Part shown: positions 12,770 to 23,822 of the stretch, in pieces
Layout of the letters: each line of letters opens with the position of its first letter
Numbering within the stretch: the first letter of the stretch is position 1
Assembly (NCBI RefSeq): GCF_000003815.2
Contig: NC_049979.1
Location: forward strand, 7,978,217 to 8,042,216
DNA: 64,000 bases
Source: Branchiostoma floridae
Taxonomy: Eukaryota > Chordata > Leptocardii > Amphioxiformes > Branchiostomatidae
Direction of reading: 5' to 3'
Position numbers and translations under genes: made by a program
Notes under the pieces: model-generated
The model's input: only the letters and a program-made list of their open reading frames with translations
Told to the model about the DNA's origin: nothing
Database searches by the model: none

Positions 12770-13741
12770 CAGGATTTCACACTTATCATGATGTCTTGTC
12801 TTATCACATCAGATCTTATCACAAAAATACAGTCCATCCTCATACACCTTACCATGATCAAGCATTCATTATAATTTATTTAATATTTTATTTTATTTAA
12901 TTTTTAATTAATTCTTAAAATATTCAGCTCGAAGGAAGAGATTTAAAGTTTCTGAAAAGAAATTTTCATTTATGCTCACAAACCTGATAGTGCCTTGTTT
13001 TGTTAATTTACTGCCTTTACTGCCTCAATATTAGCATATCGAAGTTGATGACTTCTCATGCTAAATTCAGCACTGTTGATGATAGGTTTTATGTTTGATA
13101 TCCTAAGTAGGGTAAAACTCATTGAAAATCCTAGAATATGTTCATCACCTTTTCTTACTAAACATTCAGTAGGATATTGGGTCCAAATGATTTCCAGAGA
13201 ATTTTTGTTAAGAGCATGTTTATTCTGTGTGTGTGTGTGCGTGTGTATAGTTTCGTCTTGAAATGAATGAAAAATGTGAAGAGATAACTTAGCTCCCAAC
13301 TCTACAATACAAATGATACAATAGTGGTATAGTATTTAATATGTAACCTTGTATATCTTGGGAGCTGAACTTTTTCCCTCTCATGCTTAATTTAAGAATT
13401 ATTTAAGTGCAAAGCATGTTTACAAGGCATGTACAAGTTACATGTTGTCAGAATTACAAGACAAAGATTTTAGGAAGAAATTTTATGCTTGTTTCTTTTA
13501 TGTATTGGAATTAGTGACCATTATCTAACTGGCATTATAGTAAAATGTTTTCTGTTATGGCTGTTTGTGATATAGAATACTAGTACTATGACCTTTTATG
13601 TTGTCAAATCATTTGATTTTTACAGATGTGGAAAAAGATGAATGAATGAAAAAATACATTAGAACTCAATGAAGGTGTTTTTGTTCATGTAATGTTTTCT
13701 TAGAATAACCAACATGAACAATTACTAGCACTCTAGAGGTA
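12770..13741. other. DHTKD1 3' region / spacer to RNASEH2C
   Basis: A/T-rich sequence follows the DHTKD1 stop and is presumably its 3' UTR. A short GT microsatellite with a GC interruption lies near 13230-13250. I see no second gene here; the ORFs are short and unsupported. Confidence 0.6.
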
Positions 13742-13913
13742 CAGTGCAAAACTTTCTTCCAACACAAAGGTATACACAGATCAAATGTTCAACGACCACT
13801 GTCGCCTTCTTCAGGATCAATACTGATCATAAGTATCATCCTGGAGAAAGCGACAGAAGTCATTGAAAATTTCATCCCTGTATACTTTTGTGTTGGAAAA
13901 AAGTTTAGCACTG
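13742..13913. mobile_element. Fully palindromic MITE with TA target duplication
   Basis: The element is 172 bp. Its left arm CAGTGCAAAACTTTCTTCCA and the continuation (acacaaaggtatacac) reappear inverted at the right end (gtatacttttgtgttgg, then aagtttagcactg). Terminal repeats are about 35-40 bp with few mismatches. TA dinucleotides flank both ends (13740-13741 and 13914-13915). The interior carries ccttcttcagga and atcctggagaaag, also roughly inverted. The TA duplication suggests Tc1/mariner-type mobilisation. Confidence 0.75.
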
Positions 13914-13941
13914 TACTATGTTACCACTTTCTTAAAAACTA

Positions 13942-15130
13942 CTATGGTGATGAATCTTCAAGTTTGACTCTGGTGTGTGAACCATTTTGGCTGATGTTCC
14001 TGTCCACAGGTGCATGAATCTGAAAAGGCAGAAAAGTATTCATTAGTAATGATAAAATAGTGCAAAAAAACAACAACATAAGAATATTTACAAGATAAGT
14101 ATTGAACATGGTTAACAGACTCCAAACATTGTCACATTGTAACATTTAGCATTTTACTTACTGCCTTGGAGATGTCCAGCCAATGCATGGCCTTCTGCAG
14201 AGCATCATTCCTACTGGGAGGGGTCTCCATGTTCCAGTAGGTGAACTCCTGGAATTTCTGCCCTGCATGGAAAACTCTGGCCTGGCAGACCACATGGATG
14301 GAAAAGTTGTTATACATTAGTCTAGTGTTGACCAGTAAATGATGTGAAAATAAATGAATGCCGTTATCAATTAAGGGAGGAGGGTGCAATAAATCAATCA
14401 TTATGATATTGATAACATTGATGAAGGCAACAACCAGGTTAGCCGGGGACGACTGTTGGTTATCGCGTATAGCTCCCGACCTATAAGCGATAACCAACAG
14501 TCGTCAGCGGCTAAGCGATAACCAACAGTCCGCAGCTACATCCAGGTATTAGAGCTTTAATAGTACATAATTCCACATGTTACTCATGCAATTGGATCAG
14601 TCAATTTCAAAAGACAGTTGACGTTGTCTGAAACGTCTGCCACTGACTGCCAGTTTACAAAACTTCTCCAGTTGCTGGACTTAAACTTTTGTAGCGACAA
14701 GGACGACCTCACCTCCTCATCTGATACTGCCTTGTGTTTTTCCTTCAGAACCAATCCAGTGTAACCGTCTGGCAGGCTAACGGTCCCTCCTCTCAGCTCC
14801 CGTCCACGAAACGATGCTTGGAGTACTTCATGAAAGTAAAATGACTGTGTCAGTTGCAGAAAAACCTAAGCTGTAATACAAAATTTAATGTCAAGTAAAT
14901 ACCCTCGTGTCTGTAGATACCAGTTTCTATAGGTAATGAAGTGTTGTTGTTGTTTTCAGATAAAATGAAGTAGTTAATTTCTCACCTCCTTGTCCATTGT
15001 CTCTTATGCTCGGTGTGAAATACTGGGCTACCTGCGCGGGCCCGGTGTGTTCTATCTCGCACGGAAGAAGGTGCAACTTCGGCGGGGCCGTCTCACCATT
15101 CACCCCGCTCAGGTCAACTTCTACAGACAT
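13942..15130 (-). CDS. RNASEH2C: RNASEH2C, ribonuclease H2 subunit C
   Basis: This is a non-catalytic subunit of the trimeric nuclear RNase H2, which removes ribonucleotides from DNA and hydrolyses RNA:DNA hybrids. Four exons in transcript order (15130-14986, 14825-14713, 14281-14162, 14019-13942) join with matching phases into 151 residues. The family pattern is clear: [56 protein letters not shown], and a C-terminal part with [20 protein letters not shown]. Length is close to the human protein. It is transcribed away from the gene starting at 15606, with 475 bp between the two start codons. The intron between its second and third exons holds a three-part hairpin (14449-14530). Confidence 0.92.
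14449..14530. repeat. Hairpin with third repeated arm in RNASEH2C intron
   Basis: ACGACTGTTGGTTATCGC (14449-14466) is perfectly inverted at 14487-14504 after a 20-nt spacer. A third copy, GCGATAACCAACAGTC, follows in direct orientation at 14515-14530. No coding sense was found. Confidence 0.85.
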
Positions 15131-15605
15131 GTTAGTGGCTAGACAAGCTTATTCCTTTCCCAAGAGATTGGGGATTCAGGTTTACTATGTATACCGACCA
15201 GTCAGGTTGCTCTTTTACTGGAGCTGACACAAACCATACCACAGTGCAATGAACACACAAATATTTCCCGCGTTTATTTGGGTCAAGGGTCATTTGAGGT
15301 ATGGTTGATACCATTAAACTGCAGGAGATTTATATTTTAAAACATATTTAACAAAACATAACATACACTTATATGAAGTACATTATGATCATACTATTAA
15401 AACACACTAGTTTGGCTAATTTGCATACAATACATAGTAAGGTAGAGGTTGTTTGGAAACCACTTATGACTTTCATTAGTAAGGCTTACCTTATACATAA
15501 TAGGCTGGTCCATGCAATGGCAGAGCCATGTGAACCTTGGTGCATGGTGTCTTCGACCTTCACGTGAAATCGCAATCATTTAGCTGAAGAAAACTGTTAT
15601 TCGGT
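15131..15605. promoter_or_regulatory. Divergent promoter region RNASEH2C / small membrane protein
   Basis: 475 bp separate the two opposed start codons, so both 5' UTRs and promoters must lie here. No TATA box is evident near either start. Placement is inferred from gene orientation only. Confidence 0.5.
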
Positions 15606-16739
15606 ATGTCGGACGACAAGTGGCACTGGATGAGGGATGGTCCACCAAAGAAGGACGCACAGAAGGGATTCTTCTCCAGTCTAGCGGACGCTGTCCGAGG
15701 GAAAGGCCCCAGTCCTGACAAGGCTTCCCGCATGGTTACCAGCATTTCCAAGGTGTATGCCCTCGGTGCATGGACGCTGTGTGTGGCCGCTGGTGTGCAC
15801 TGGTATTACCATAGAAAAGACAAACCAATAAGTGACGACAATATCTCAAGTACATCGGCAGAGACACCCGATAAGAGGTGGGAGAAGAAGACAATTGTAG
15901 GGACGTTCACTTATGAACAGTTCAGACCGTCAGGTAAGGAAGTCAGAATTAAATGTTTAACGTTACTTGTTTTTTTATCTGTACAAGGAGGTTAAAGAAA
16001 GAGTGATTCTTTAACCTCCTTGATCTGTACAAGGATGATAGATTTCCAAATGCGTGTAATCTTGACCCATCATGATGGATGTTTGTTGGAACTTTGATTA
16101 CACAGTTGTGAAGTGGCACTAGATCATCTGCAAATACACGCAAACAATATCAAATGTGCAATTCTTCCACTATGAAGCAAGGGGTTCTGTTACTATAAAA
16201 GAGGAAATGTTCACAGTCGTTTTATGTTCATGGTTTTCAAGGGCAAACTTAAAAACCACCACCGCAAGTGCTTCATATACCTCCCTAACACAAAATCAAA
16301 CCCCTGCAGGCTTCCCCTTTTACAGTGTATAATTTCCAAATTTGATTATCTTGCTTTACAGTCATGTCTTGCCATGTGTTGTACCCTGGGTATGAATGAT
16401 ACCTAAGATCAAATCATCATCATCATCAAATACGACATAGAAATGTTTGCCCAATATCATCATCGGATGATATTGTTGAAATATATTTTCAATGATATTA
16501 GATGAGATGAACAGCATGAACTACTCATAGATTATATTGTACTGTGATGTATGATTTGACTCTTAAACTGACAACTTGTGTCCTATATAACCTTGTTGTT
16601 CCCAACTCTTTTCACAGATACCAATCCAAACAAGTTGCGATTATTAAAGTGGAAAATCATAGCCAAACTAGATGAGTGGTGGAACGGTGATGCCAATGTG
16701 GACAAGAGACCTGCAGACCAAAACAAGGGGACAACATGA
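15606..16739 (+). CDS. Small single-pass membrane protein (possible SMIM26-like mitochondrial microprotein)
   Basis: Two exons, 15606-15933 and 16618-16739, join in phase (gt donor at 15934, ag acceptor at 16616-16617) into 149 residues. The N-terminal third is polar and basic (about 1-46). A single hydrophobic segment follows near 50-67 (VYALGAWTLCVAAGVHWYY), then a polar linker, and a C-terminal tract with TFTYEQFRP and KIIAKLDEWWNGD. From memory, vertebrate SMIM26 shows a similar order: VY-G-W membrane segment, YY, TY-x-F-x-P, then a Trp/Gly-rich end. The match is short and I treat it as a hypothesis. AATAAA at 17132-17137 is a plausible polyadenylation signal, about 390 bp after the stop. 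Confidence 0.7.
15984..16022. repeat. 39-bp perfect palindrome (CAAGGAGGTTAAAGAA arms) with ATCTGTA duplication
   Basis: Sixteen-base arms (CAAGGAGGTTAAAGAA and its exact complement) enclose AGAGTGA. ATCTGTA occurs immediately on both sides, like a 7-bp target duplication. The arm resembles the ends of the element at 17961-18183, so it may be an extreme internal-deletion derivative. It lies in the intron of the small membrane protein gene. Confidence 0.75.
16190..16330. mobile_element. Degraded MITE, 'AAATGTTCGCGG' family, copy 3
   Basis: GGAAATGTTCACAGTCG, ttttatgttcatggtttt, acttaaaaaccacc and the terminal ttttacagt follow the order of the copies at 8963-9120 and 26032-26208. Divergence is high. 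Confidence 0.4.
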
Positions 16740-17697
16740 AGACTGTACTGGTTACCATATACCATGGGTATCAGACATCCTATGGAGACTTCAGCTTTGA
16801 TGCAAGTCTGCAGAAGAAAATTGTTGTTGACAAAAAAGAAATGTCCAGATTTTTTAGGCTATTGTATTGATCTGACAATGAAGTATTTTGTTCTTCAGAA
16901 TCTGCCCCTAAAAGACAATGATGCTAGAGAAACAGAATCAGCACTGCTGCGGCCATTACAATCTACCTAGCCTGGTTAACTCATGATCGTTAAGAGCGGA
17001 GAGGGGGATAAAGCATAATAACTGTATTGTTTTTGTTTGTTACCTAGAGGCACTGTCATCTTGGTTTACTGTAAATTGAGGTCATAAAGATAGACACTTC
17101 TGTTGCAGGAAAGGTTACTTTCCTCTATCTCAATAAAATATGAAACAGATGGGTACTGTATTAGTACTTTTTCTTTTCATTTAATGTTAGTCAACATAAT
17201 TTACATATCCACCTGTTACCTTTGTCAAATGAGTGATGAGCAATAAATGTTTCTCATTGACAACGCAAATGAGGTCCTCATTTACATAGAATATGTCAGT
17301 TAATTATCTTTGCTACCTTGATAACACAAGTTATTCAAAGTATAAAAGTCTAATCTTTGATAGCAAAGGAAAGGGGCTAATGTAATGGGATGTAGGAGCG
17401 GACTTTGGATTAGTCCATTTGTGTAATGGGTTGGAATACGGGAGGGAGACCTGCTGGAAAATGTAGTGAAATATGATCTGTTTGTTCACAAATGCTATCT
17501 TGCCAGATGTTGTTATATTTGTAGTATACACAATACAACAGCGTTATAGTGCTAAATACGATTACCATTATGCATATCTGACGGGACGAACATCCCCTTA
17601 CGTGTAATGAAATCGCCCGAAAACAAAATGGCGATCACAAGACAAAAATCATACTCGTAGTTCACAAGTTTACCGCTTCGTCGTCTGTGGTTTGCCT
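16740..17697. other. Intergenic: 3' UTR and promoter of next gene
   Basis: 3' UTR-like sequence runs to about 17150 (AATAAA at 17132), followed by A/T-rich spacer. CAAAATGGCGATCA near 17623-17636, about 65 bp upstream of the next start codon, resembles a YY1-type promoter motif. No further gene was seen. Confidence 0.5.
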
Positions 17698-20148
17698 ATG
17701 GAAGCACAGAAGACAGCTACACTGGTCCACCTGAAAGGATGGGCTCTTCCAGCCAAAGATCTCAGGATGCTGCACTTCCATCGCGCCCAGCAGACGTTCA
17801 GCACGGACTCGGAGGTGTGTGACCCTTATAAAAGTTATTTATCGAGGATTTTGGATGAACGTAAAGTAGCCAAATTATATATATAGCCAGGATCGAGGTC
17901 TATTAATCTTTTATGTCTCTACTAGAAGTCGAAGGGTATTTTATTTTTCCGGTCCTTTTGCAAGGAGGTTAAAAAAGGTTTTAACTTATCTCCAAGCAGA
18001 TCCTATGTTCCATATAAAAAGATAGTCGGCCAGAGGGAGTCAGACGGGCACCTCTGGTCGCATACACACTCTTTATATCAAGGAGCTTTCATATATTATT
18101 GGCCGGCTTCACTCCTCTGCCAGCTTTTGATAACATCTTATGCTACCGTAGGATCTCATTGGAGTTTAAGTTTTAACCTCCTTTAATAGTATAAGCCCAA
18201 TCATATTCTACTTGCACCATCCACAGGCCTCTGACCAAGCAGTTCCGCTGTTCCTGGGTGCAGACGTCCTGGCAGGGTCAGGGATTGCCTGTGATAACCA
18301 GCCAAGGATACATGCAAGATATGCCAAGAAAGGACTGGCAACAAAGTTACACTTTGAAGCTGGTAGGTTTGACATTCATAATTCCACATCTGAAAAAATA
18401 GTGAGAATTGTAGTGTTTTGAAAGGTTATGGCTATGAGATGTTCATATATGCATGTTATATTTGTAATATCAGTATTTTACCTTTCATCTTTTGATGGTA
18501 ACATCAGGATCCTAACATAACTGTCAATGGGAAAAATTTCTTTTTCTTCTTTCATACTGCCAAGCCTCTGATACTAGAGATTTAGTTAAAATCAAAATCA
18601 GTGAAATACAACAGCAAAACTCTAGTAGAAAGTAATTATACAAATTAGGCATCATGTAGCTAGGATGTCAACTCTGATGGTTGTGCATAGTCCCAGCAGA
18701 AAACCATGCAAGTTTTAAAACCATGCTTTTCCCCCAGGTGTGAAACTTGCAGGCATCCATGGCACCTGTAAAGGTGTGTGGTTCTACAGCATCCAGGGCG
18801 TGTTCAGGGCAGTGTTCGAGCTTCACAACAGGCAGAGCCAGCTGGAGTGTCTAACTGTTCTACAAGTGAGTCATGATGATGATATAGGAAGATGTCAGTG
18901 TAAAGTTTATGTCTGTGTCTTTGTAAAGGATACAGAAACATCTATGATCACTGCAACATCAATACCATTACAGATTGAAAAACAAAACCTTAAAGTAAAT
19001 GAATACATGTGTTCCTAACCTCCAGAAGGTGAGAGATCAGTATCTGACTCTTGGAGGTCATACTAAGTACATTTTAATGTGTACATTTCATGTGTAGTTA
19101 ATGTATTACATTTCATACATTTTGATATCGTAAGCAGGACATTACTCAATGCATCTAATTGCTTGTACTTTATTCTTATGAATAGGAGCTATGGAGATTA
19201 AGGTTTGATGATGACCTGCTACAAGAATCCTACCATATAAAACAAGACACAGAAATTGAAGAAACTGGACATCAACCAGCCAGAAACCCAAGTCAACATG
19301 TTGCCTCCATTAAAAAACAGTCCTTGGCAACGTATTCTGTTGCTCAGTCTGATTTCAAACAAACTGCCATGGCAGCAACCTTTCAGCAAAATACCATGCA
19401 ATCCTGCGGACTTAAAGGTCATGGGAAAGCATCGCAGACTAATGCCTTAAAGCAGACTGCTCATCCACAGCTGCAAATTGGTCCTAACGAGGCTAAACAG
19501 GACTATTCTGCAGATGCTAATGATACAGAGAGCAGGAATGACGATTCTATCACAGATCACAACTACAGCAGCTCACATCCAGATGACGTCTTGTGCCAAA
19601 TAATCAGGACATTAGACAATTTAGCAGAGCAACAACAGCTGGATGTCTTCTTAAGAAGATGTATTGAGTTACTGACTAGCCTTGTTTCCATTCTGAAGGA
19701 CACGGGGAGCATGGGGTTCCCTCTAGATCTGTTAGGATGTTTTGTGACAAATGTTAGGCAGCTGACAGAAGATCAGCTGCAGGATGAAAGTCACATGAGG
19801 CAGATGTCAATGGTGGTAGTCAGTGAATGGTTAGGACAGCAGTTCCAAATGAGTAACAAAGACATTGTCAGAAGGGTGGAGGATTTTAAGAAGAGACACA
19901 TTATGTGTGTGGACAACCTTCCACCAGCAGAGGAAATAATTGATGAACTTTTCCCTCCTGCAATGAAAACATTATTTTTGACGTGGATGGCCTCATCATC
20001 TGGTAACAAGGAGTCTGGTGGTGGGTCTGACCACCTCATGTTTGACAGTAGTCAGTTTCCAGTCTTACAACTCATCTTAGAATTTGCCAATCACACCCTG
20101 ATCTCTGGTGTGGCTCATGTATTATACAGCAGGTTGATACACTCCTGA
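17698..20148 (+). CDS. Uncharacterised four-exon protein (447 residues)
   Basis: Exons 17698-17814, 18227-18362, 18738-18865 and 19186-20148 join in phase with GT-AG signals into 447 residues and TGA. I chose the ATG at 17698 because upstream in-frame codons give no better start. The first 127 residues (exons 1-3) look like a compact globular domain (PLFLGADVLAGSGIACDNQP, GIHGTCKGVWFYSIQGVFRA). A low-complexity polar linker rich in Gln, Ser, Asn and Asp spans about residues 140-260. The last 190 residues look like an all-helical domain (LAEQQQLDVFLRRCIELLTS, ELFPPAMKTLFLTWMAS, LILEFANHTLISGVAHVLY). There is no signal peptide or membrane segment. I do not recognise the family. The order globular domain, disordered linker, helical domain suggests an adaptor or scaffold, but that is a guess. 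Confidence 0.8.
17961..18183. mobile_element. MITE with AAGGAGGTTAAAA inverted ends
   Basis: The left end CAAGGAGGTTAAAAAAGGTT and the right end (ttttaacctcctt) are inverted over about 13-14 bp. It is about 223 bp, non-coding, and lies in the first intron of the uncharacterised gene. The same arm forms the small palindrome at 15984-16022. Confidence 0.55.
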
Positions 20149-20922
20149 GTGCTCTATATGGGGCAGTATTACAGTGGTCGTCTGCCAGTTCAATCTGCTC
20201 CCCCCTGTCAGGTATTATTAAAATACATCCATCATTTGTCATGACTGTCTATGTTTTATACATTATCTTCATAATGAGATTTTCAAGATCCATTATAGTT
20301 GCATTGTTGAATGGATTAGTAGCCTTCGATCATAGATTAGATCATGCTGAATTATTACTTACTATAGTTTGCATGACGTTCATGGGAAATCATTGATAAT
20401 TAGATTTGGATGTTACATTGGTCCCAAAAATGTTGGTCAAGACTTTGATTGCAATGTAATCTCCAAGAGGAGGTGGCTCATCCTTTATCATTGGGATTAC
20501 ACATTTTTATTCCTATATCGCTATTTTTTGTGGGTTTTTTTTCCTGTACTAATTTCATCATATCACTTTTGATTGAAATGGTTGCACTTTTTCAGATGAA
20601 AAAGATAACATATACCCATTTAGTTCTGTCGGGAGTGGTCCCTCCGGTCTGGACTGCAATTTCGCACTGATGATGTTTACATACCTTTCATGTACCGAAT
20701 GTTTCCTGTGGTTTGTTTACATTTTTTTCCTCCTGGAGAATGACATACTAGTAGTTAAAACCAGAGAACAATTTGATAATCCCGGCCACTTCTTTTACTA
20801 TGCTGTATCTAAGATAAGATGTTTGCCTTGGAACTCGTATTAGTGTATTAATTGGGGAAATAATAATAGCAAGAAAACGGTACCAATAGCAAACACCGTG
20901 TCTACACCACACGCATACAGCT
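20149..20922. other. Convergent intergenic region
   Basis: This region contains the 3' UTRs of the plus-strand uncharacterised gene and the minus-strand ninjurin gene. Nothing coding was recognised. Confidence 0.5.
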
Positions 20923-22143
20923 TTAGGAGGGCCATGCCTTTGGTTCACAGCCAAACACAGCCACAAGAACATTGACAATGGTGATCACCAAAACCAGTGA
21001 AGCAATGATATCGTTTGTTATGTGAGCTTTCCGCCCGACGGTCTCGTATATGTTGTCTCGCTCTATGTTGAAGGTGGCCATGTAGAGTAAGACGGCGGCG
21101 GTCGCCACAAGGAGGATGATGGACAGTCCCAACATGACCATGGTGAACCTGTACACTCCCAGGTCCTCTTCATTGTAATTGTGCCGCACGAACTTGACCT
21201 ACAATACGAGCAAAACCAGTCATAAACAGTGCGTGCTTCGAACGATTGAAAAGTAGTGTTCATCACAAGCCATCCATTATTTTTATATTGGCACGAAATG
21301 GACATATTTTTAATCCTCGATCTTAAACGTTGACGTATAGACGTTAAAAAAGATTCATGAAAATAAACACGTGGTTATGATCAATTGTTTTATTAGACAG
21401 CCTTTCCACTAGACGACGATCGCAGAGCGACCGTCTAGAGGCCGTTGGATTTGCGTTCCCCTTGATTTCATAATTGTTAGGGACTGACCTGTGCTGTGTT
21501 CGCGGCCAGAACGGTGATGTCAAACAGGGCGAGAGCGACGGTCTTCTTCAGGGAGAAGAGATTCACATCTCTAATGGGGCGGGTAGCCAGTATATTCTGT
21601 CGTATCAAAGACAAATCAAGGCATTAGCCGATGATGTCCATCAAATGAGACAACCACCCATAAATGGTTGCAATTAAAGCCTGCTCAGCCTCACATACTA
21701 ACTATACAGCGTATCCCCGAGAGAGTGCTGAGCGTCATGATATGCAAGTGCTATTGTGTCCAGTTGGAATCGATAAAATACGTGTATTTGATAAGTGTAA
21801 GATATATGTGGCCAAGATTTCTGTGCAAAAAAAATGATGGTATCATGCATACTTATTCGGTTCTATATGTTAGAACGCTTTGTAATTTGGGGGTCATCAG
21901 ATCAGATAAGGTAATAGGTCTATTTCAAGCGAATCATCTCAGTTTGGAAATGGGTCCACTTGAAGCGTTTGTTGTTGTTTTTCAGATGAATAGCTAGATA
22001 CAAATAAGAGAAATGACGAAACAGTAACTTACTATTACAGTAATGGAGCTCTCCTCCGTGTTCACACCGACATCAAAGGATTTCAACTTGGACTTCCCTC
22101 TAAAGTCACCGTTGGCGTTCACAGTTCGGTTCGTGGATAACAT
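20923..22143 (-). CDS. NINJ: Ninjurin-like membrane protein
   Basis: Ninjurins are small plasma-membrane proteins with extracellular amphipathic helices and two transmembrane helices. NINJ1 in mammals oligomerises to rupture membranes in lytic cell death and also acts in adhesion. Three exons in transcript order (22143-22033, 21596-21489, 21198-20923) join in phase into 164 residues. Exon 2 holds the ninjurin signature region (NLFSLKKTVALALFDITVLA, then NTAQVKFV), matching the conserved ASKKS-AESMLDIALLMANASQLK segment. Exon 3 encodes two hydrophobic segments (TMVMLGLSIILLVATAAVLL and IIASLVLVITIVNVLVAVFG). The N-terminal 40 residues are polar and not conserved. Whether it is orthologous to NINJ1 or NINJ2 cannot be decided; the invertebrate gene probably predates that split. 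Confidence 0.88.
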
Positions 22144-23762
22144 TACTCTGTTTAGGCCTTGCCCATGGCGTTGACGGCTATGAGACAGCCTGTCACGTCA
22201 GCTTGAGAATTCCAACAACAAAAAGGCTTGTTCCGTATACCTTCTTGTGGCTGCCCGGTGCAGAGGCCCTCCCTTAACTTTCAGGAGCTGAAGGGTTGTA
22301 ACAGCATGCCCAATACCTCTCGGACAAATACTTCACCAGCAGAAAGCAATATTCCTCCTACCGAATACCGCACGGTGACAGAGAGCAGCCGCTCAGCCCC
22401 GTTATCAGGAAATTAAATTTGAGTCTGCATCGCAGCGGACGATCTCGGGCGGCAGACAACTGTCCCTGCGGTAGCGCTAATGTAACTGTTACTGATGCGG
22501 AGATCAGGAATGTTACGGTGTTTTTATGTTTGTAGAAATTGTACATAGAAGTAGCACACGTAAACAGAAAAGTTGTCCGACGGTGGAGTTAGTCCACCTG
22601 TCAGACACCCTCTTGAGTTTCTTCATTAACTTGTCAAGTAACGATGAAGACAGTCCCGCGCGCTTTGTTGTCAGCTTGGATGAAGAAAATCAAAGTTGAC
22701 ATCTTCGTCTTAACAGATGGCATTGAGTAATTACATTCTCTAGACCGTCTCAATGACCAATTGATGACTGTCTTCTGTACTCGTAGTCAGTATTGACACA
22801 CACACTGAATGAAGGCCTACCGGCCTATATCTGCACGCAGCCAAAAGTGATTTATGGAAAATGGAATGATCTAACCGCGTTGTAATCAGTAATTTTCAAT
22901 CACCCGCTCTCTATTGGACATAACTCATATAAAGGCGCCCCTTAAGTGTCATTTGACAACTGACTGCTCACCGATCTTGCCAAGCGTCCCAAAAATTCAA
23001 TCTCATCCAATCGAGGTATTACGATGACATTTCGGTTGCTACACGAGTTTAGATACTGCTTGGAAGAATACGGTATCTGGCAAGGCGTTTTAATAGCAGC
23101 AACCGTTGATTCTCGTCACGTCCTTTCATGTTAATTGTGAGAATCACATTACGCATTAGTGAATTCCGGTAGCCAAGGAATGGGGTTATGAGATATGCGA
23201 CGGTGCCGAGTAACTCCAGCAGAACCGTGGGGACTTCTTCCGCGCTGCGTTCACTCTTACCGACCATCAGAATCAATGTTAGCTGTGGAACTGTTGCCTG
23301 GATTATTCTCATCTCTCTATAACAAACGTCATACCATACTATTTCTCACACATTTCTGTGGTTGAGACATTTCTCTGCATAGGCGCACGCAATATGCAAT
23401 ATTTTAACTGAACTTGAATTATGTCTTGAAATTGTTCAGTGAATTTAATTTTCCTAACATCATTTACATTTGTTTTCTTTAATGTATAATACATTTAGAG
23501 ACCATTGATCTCATGGCTACTAAGCCAAGCTACTAGAGCCTCCCCCATTTCTTGGTACATTGTAGCTAAAATAGTTTATAAGGTATGACAGGTATAGAAA
23601 GTGTCCTTTTTGGATAGAATACCAGTAGGCTTTTTTAAGCTCTAAACTTCCACAATGTGAACCTGAAAAAAACTTGTGCTAGTCAAAGTACTTATAGCAC
23701 CTCATAGTTACCTCATAGCAACATTATGTCATCTGTCATGTAAGCAAAGTCACGGGAATTGG
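22144..23762. other. Intergenic, ninjurin upstream region with an orphan TATA box
   Basis: This region includes the ninjurin promoter area. TATAAAGGCGCC at about 22929-22940 (plus orientation) is a good TATA-box match with no recognised gene downstream. A minus-strand ORF at 23049-23312 (87 codons) has hydrophobic stretches, but no family or splice context supports it. Confidence 0.4.
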
Positions 23763-23822
23763 AGAGTTTCCCGTACGGGAAATGCACCATATAGTCGGTG
23801 CATTTCCCGTACGGGAAACTCT
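23763..23822. repeat. Perfect 26-bp inverted repeat with internal palindrome
   Basis: The arms at 23763-23788 and 23797-23822 are exact complements, separated by 8 nt (atatagtc). Each arm itself contains the perfect palindrome TTTCCCGTACGGGAAA. Outside the arms the sequence is only weakly related. No coding sense was found. Confidence 0.95.

Noticed and set aside
23049-23312. Minus-strand 87-codon ORF with hydrophobic stretches, considered as a receptor fragment
   Set aside because: No class A or other family motif, no supporting splice partner, and ordinary A/T-rich surroundings.
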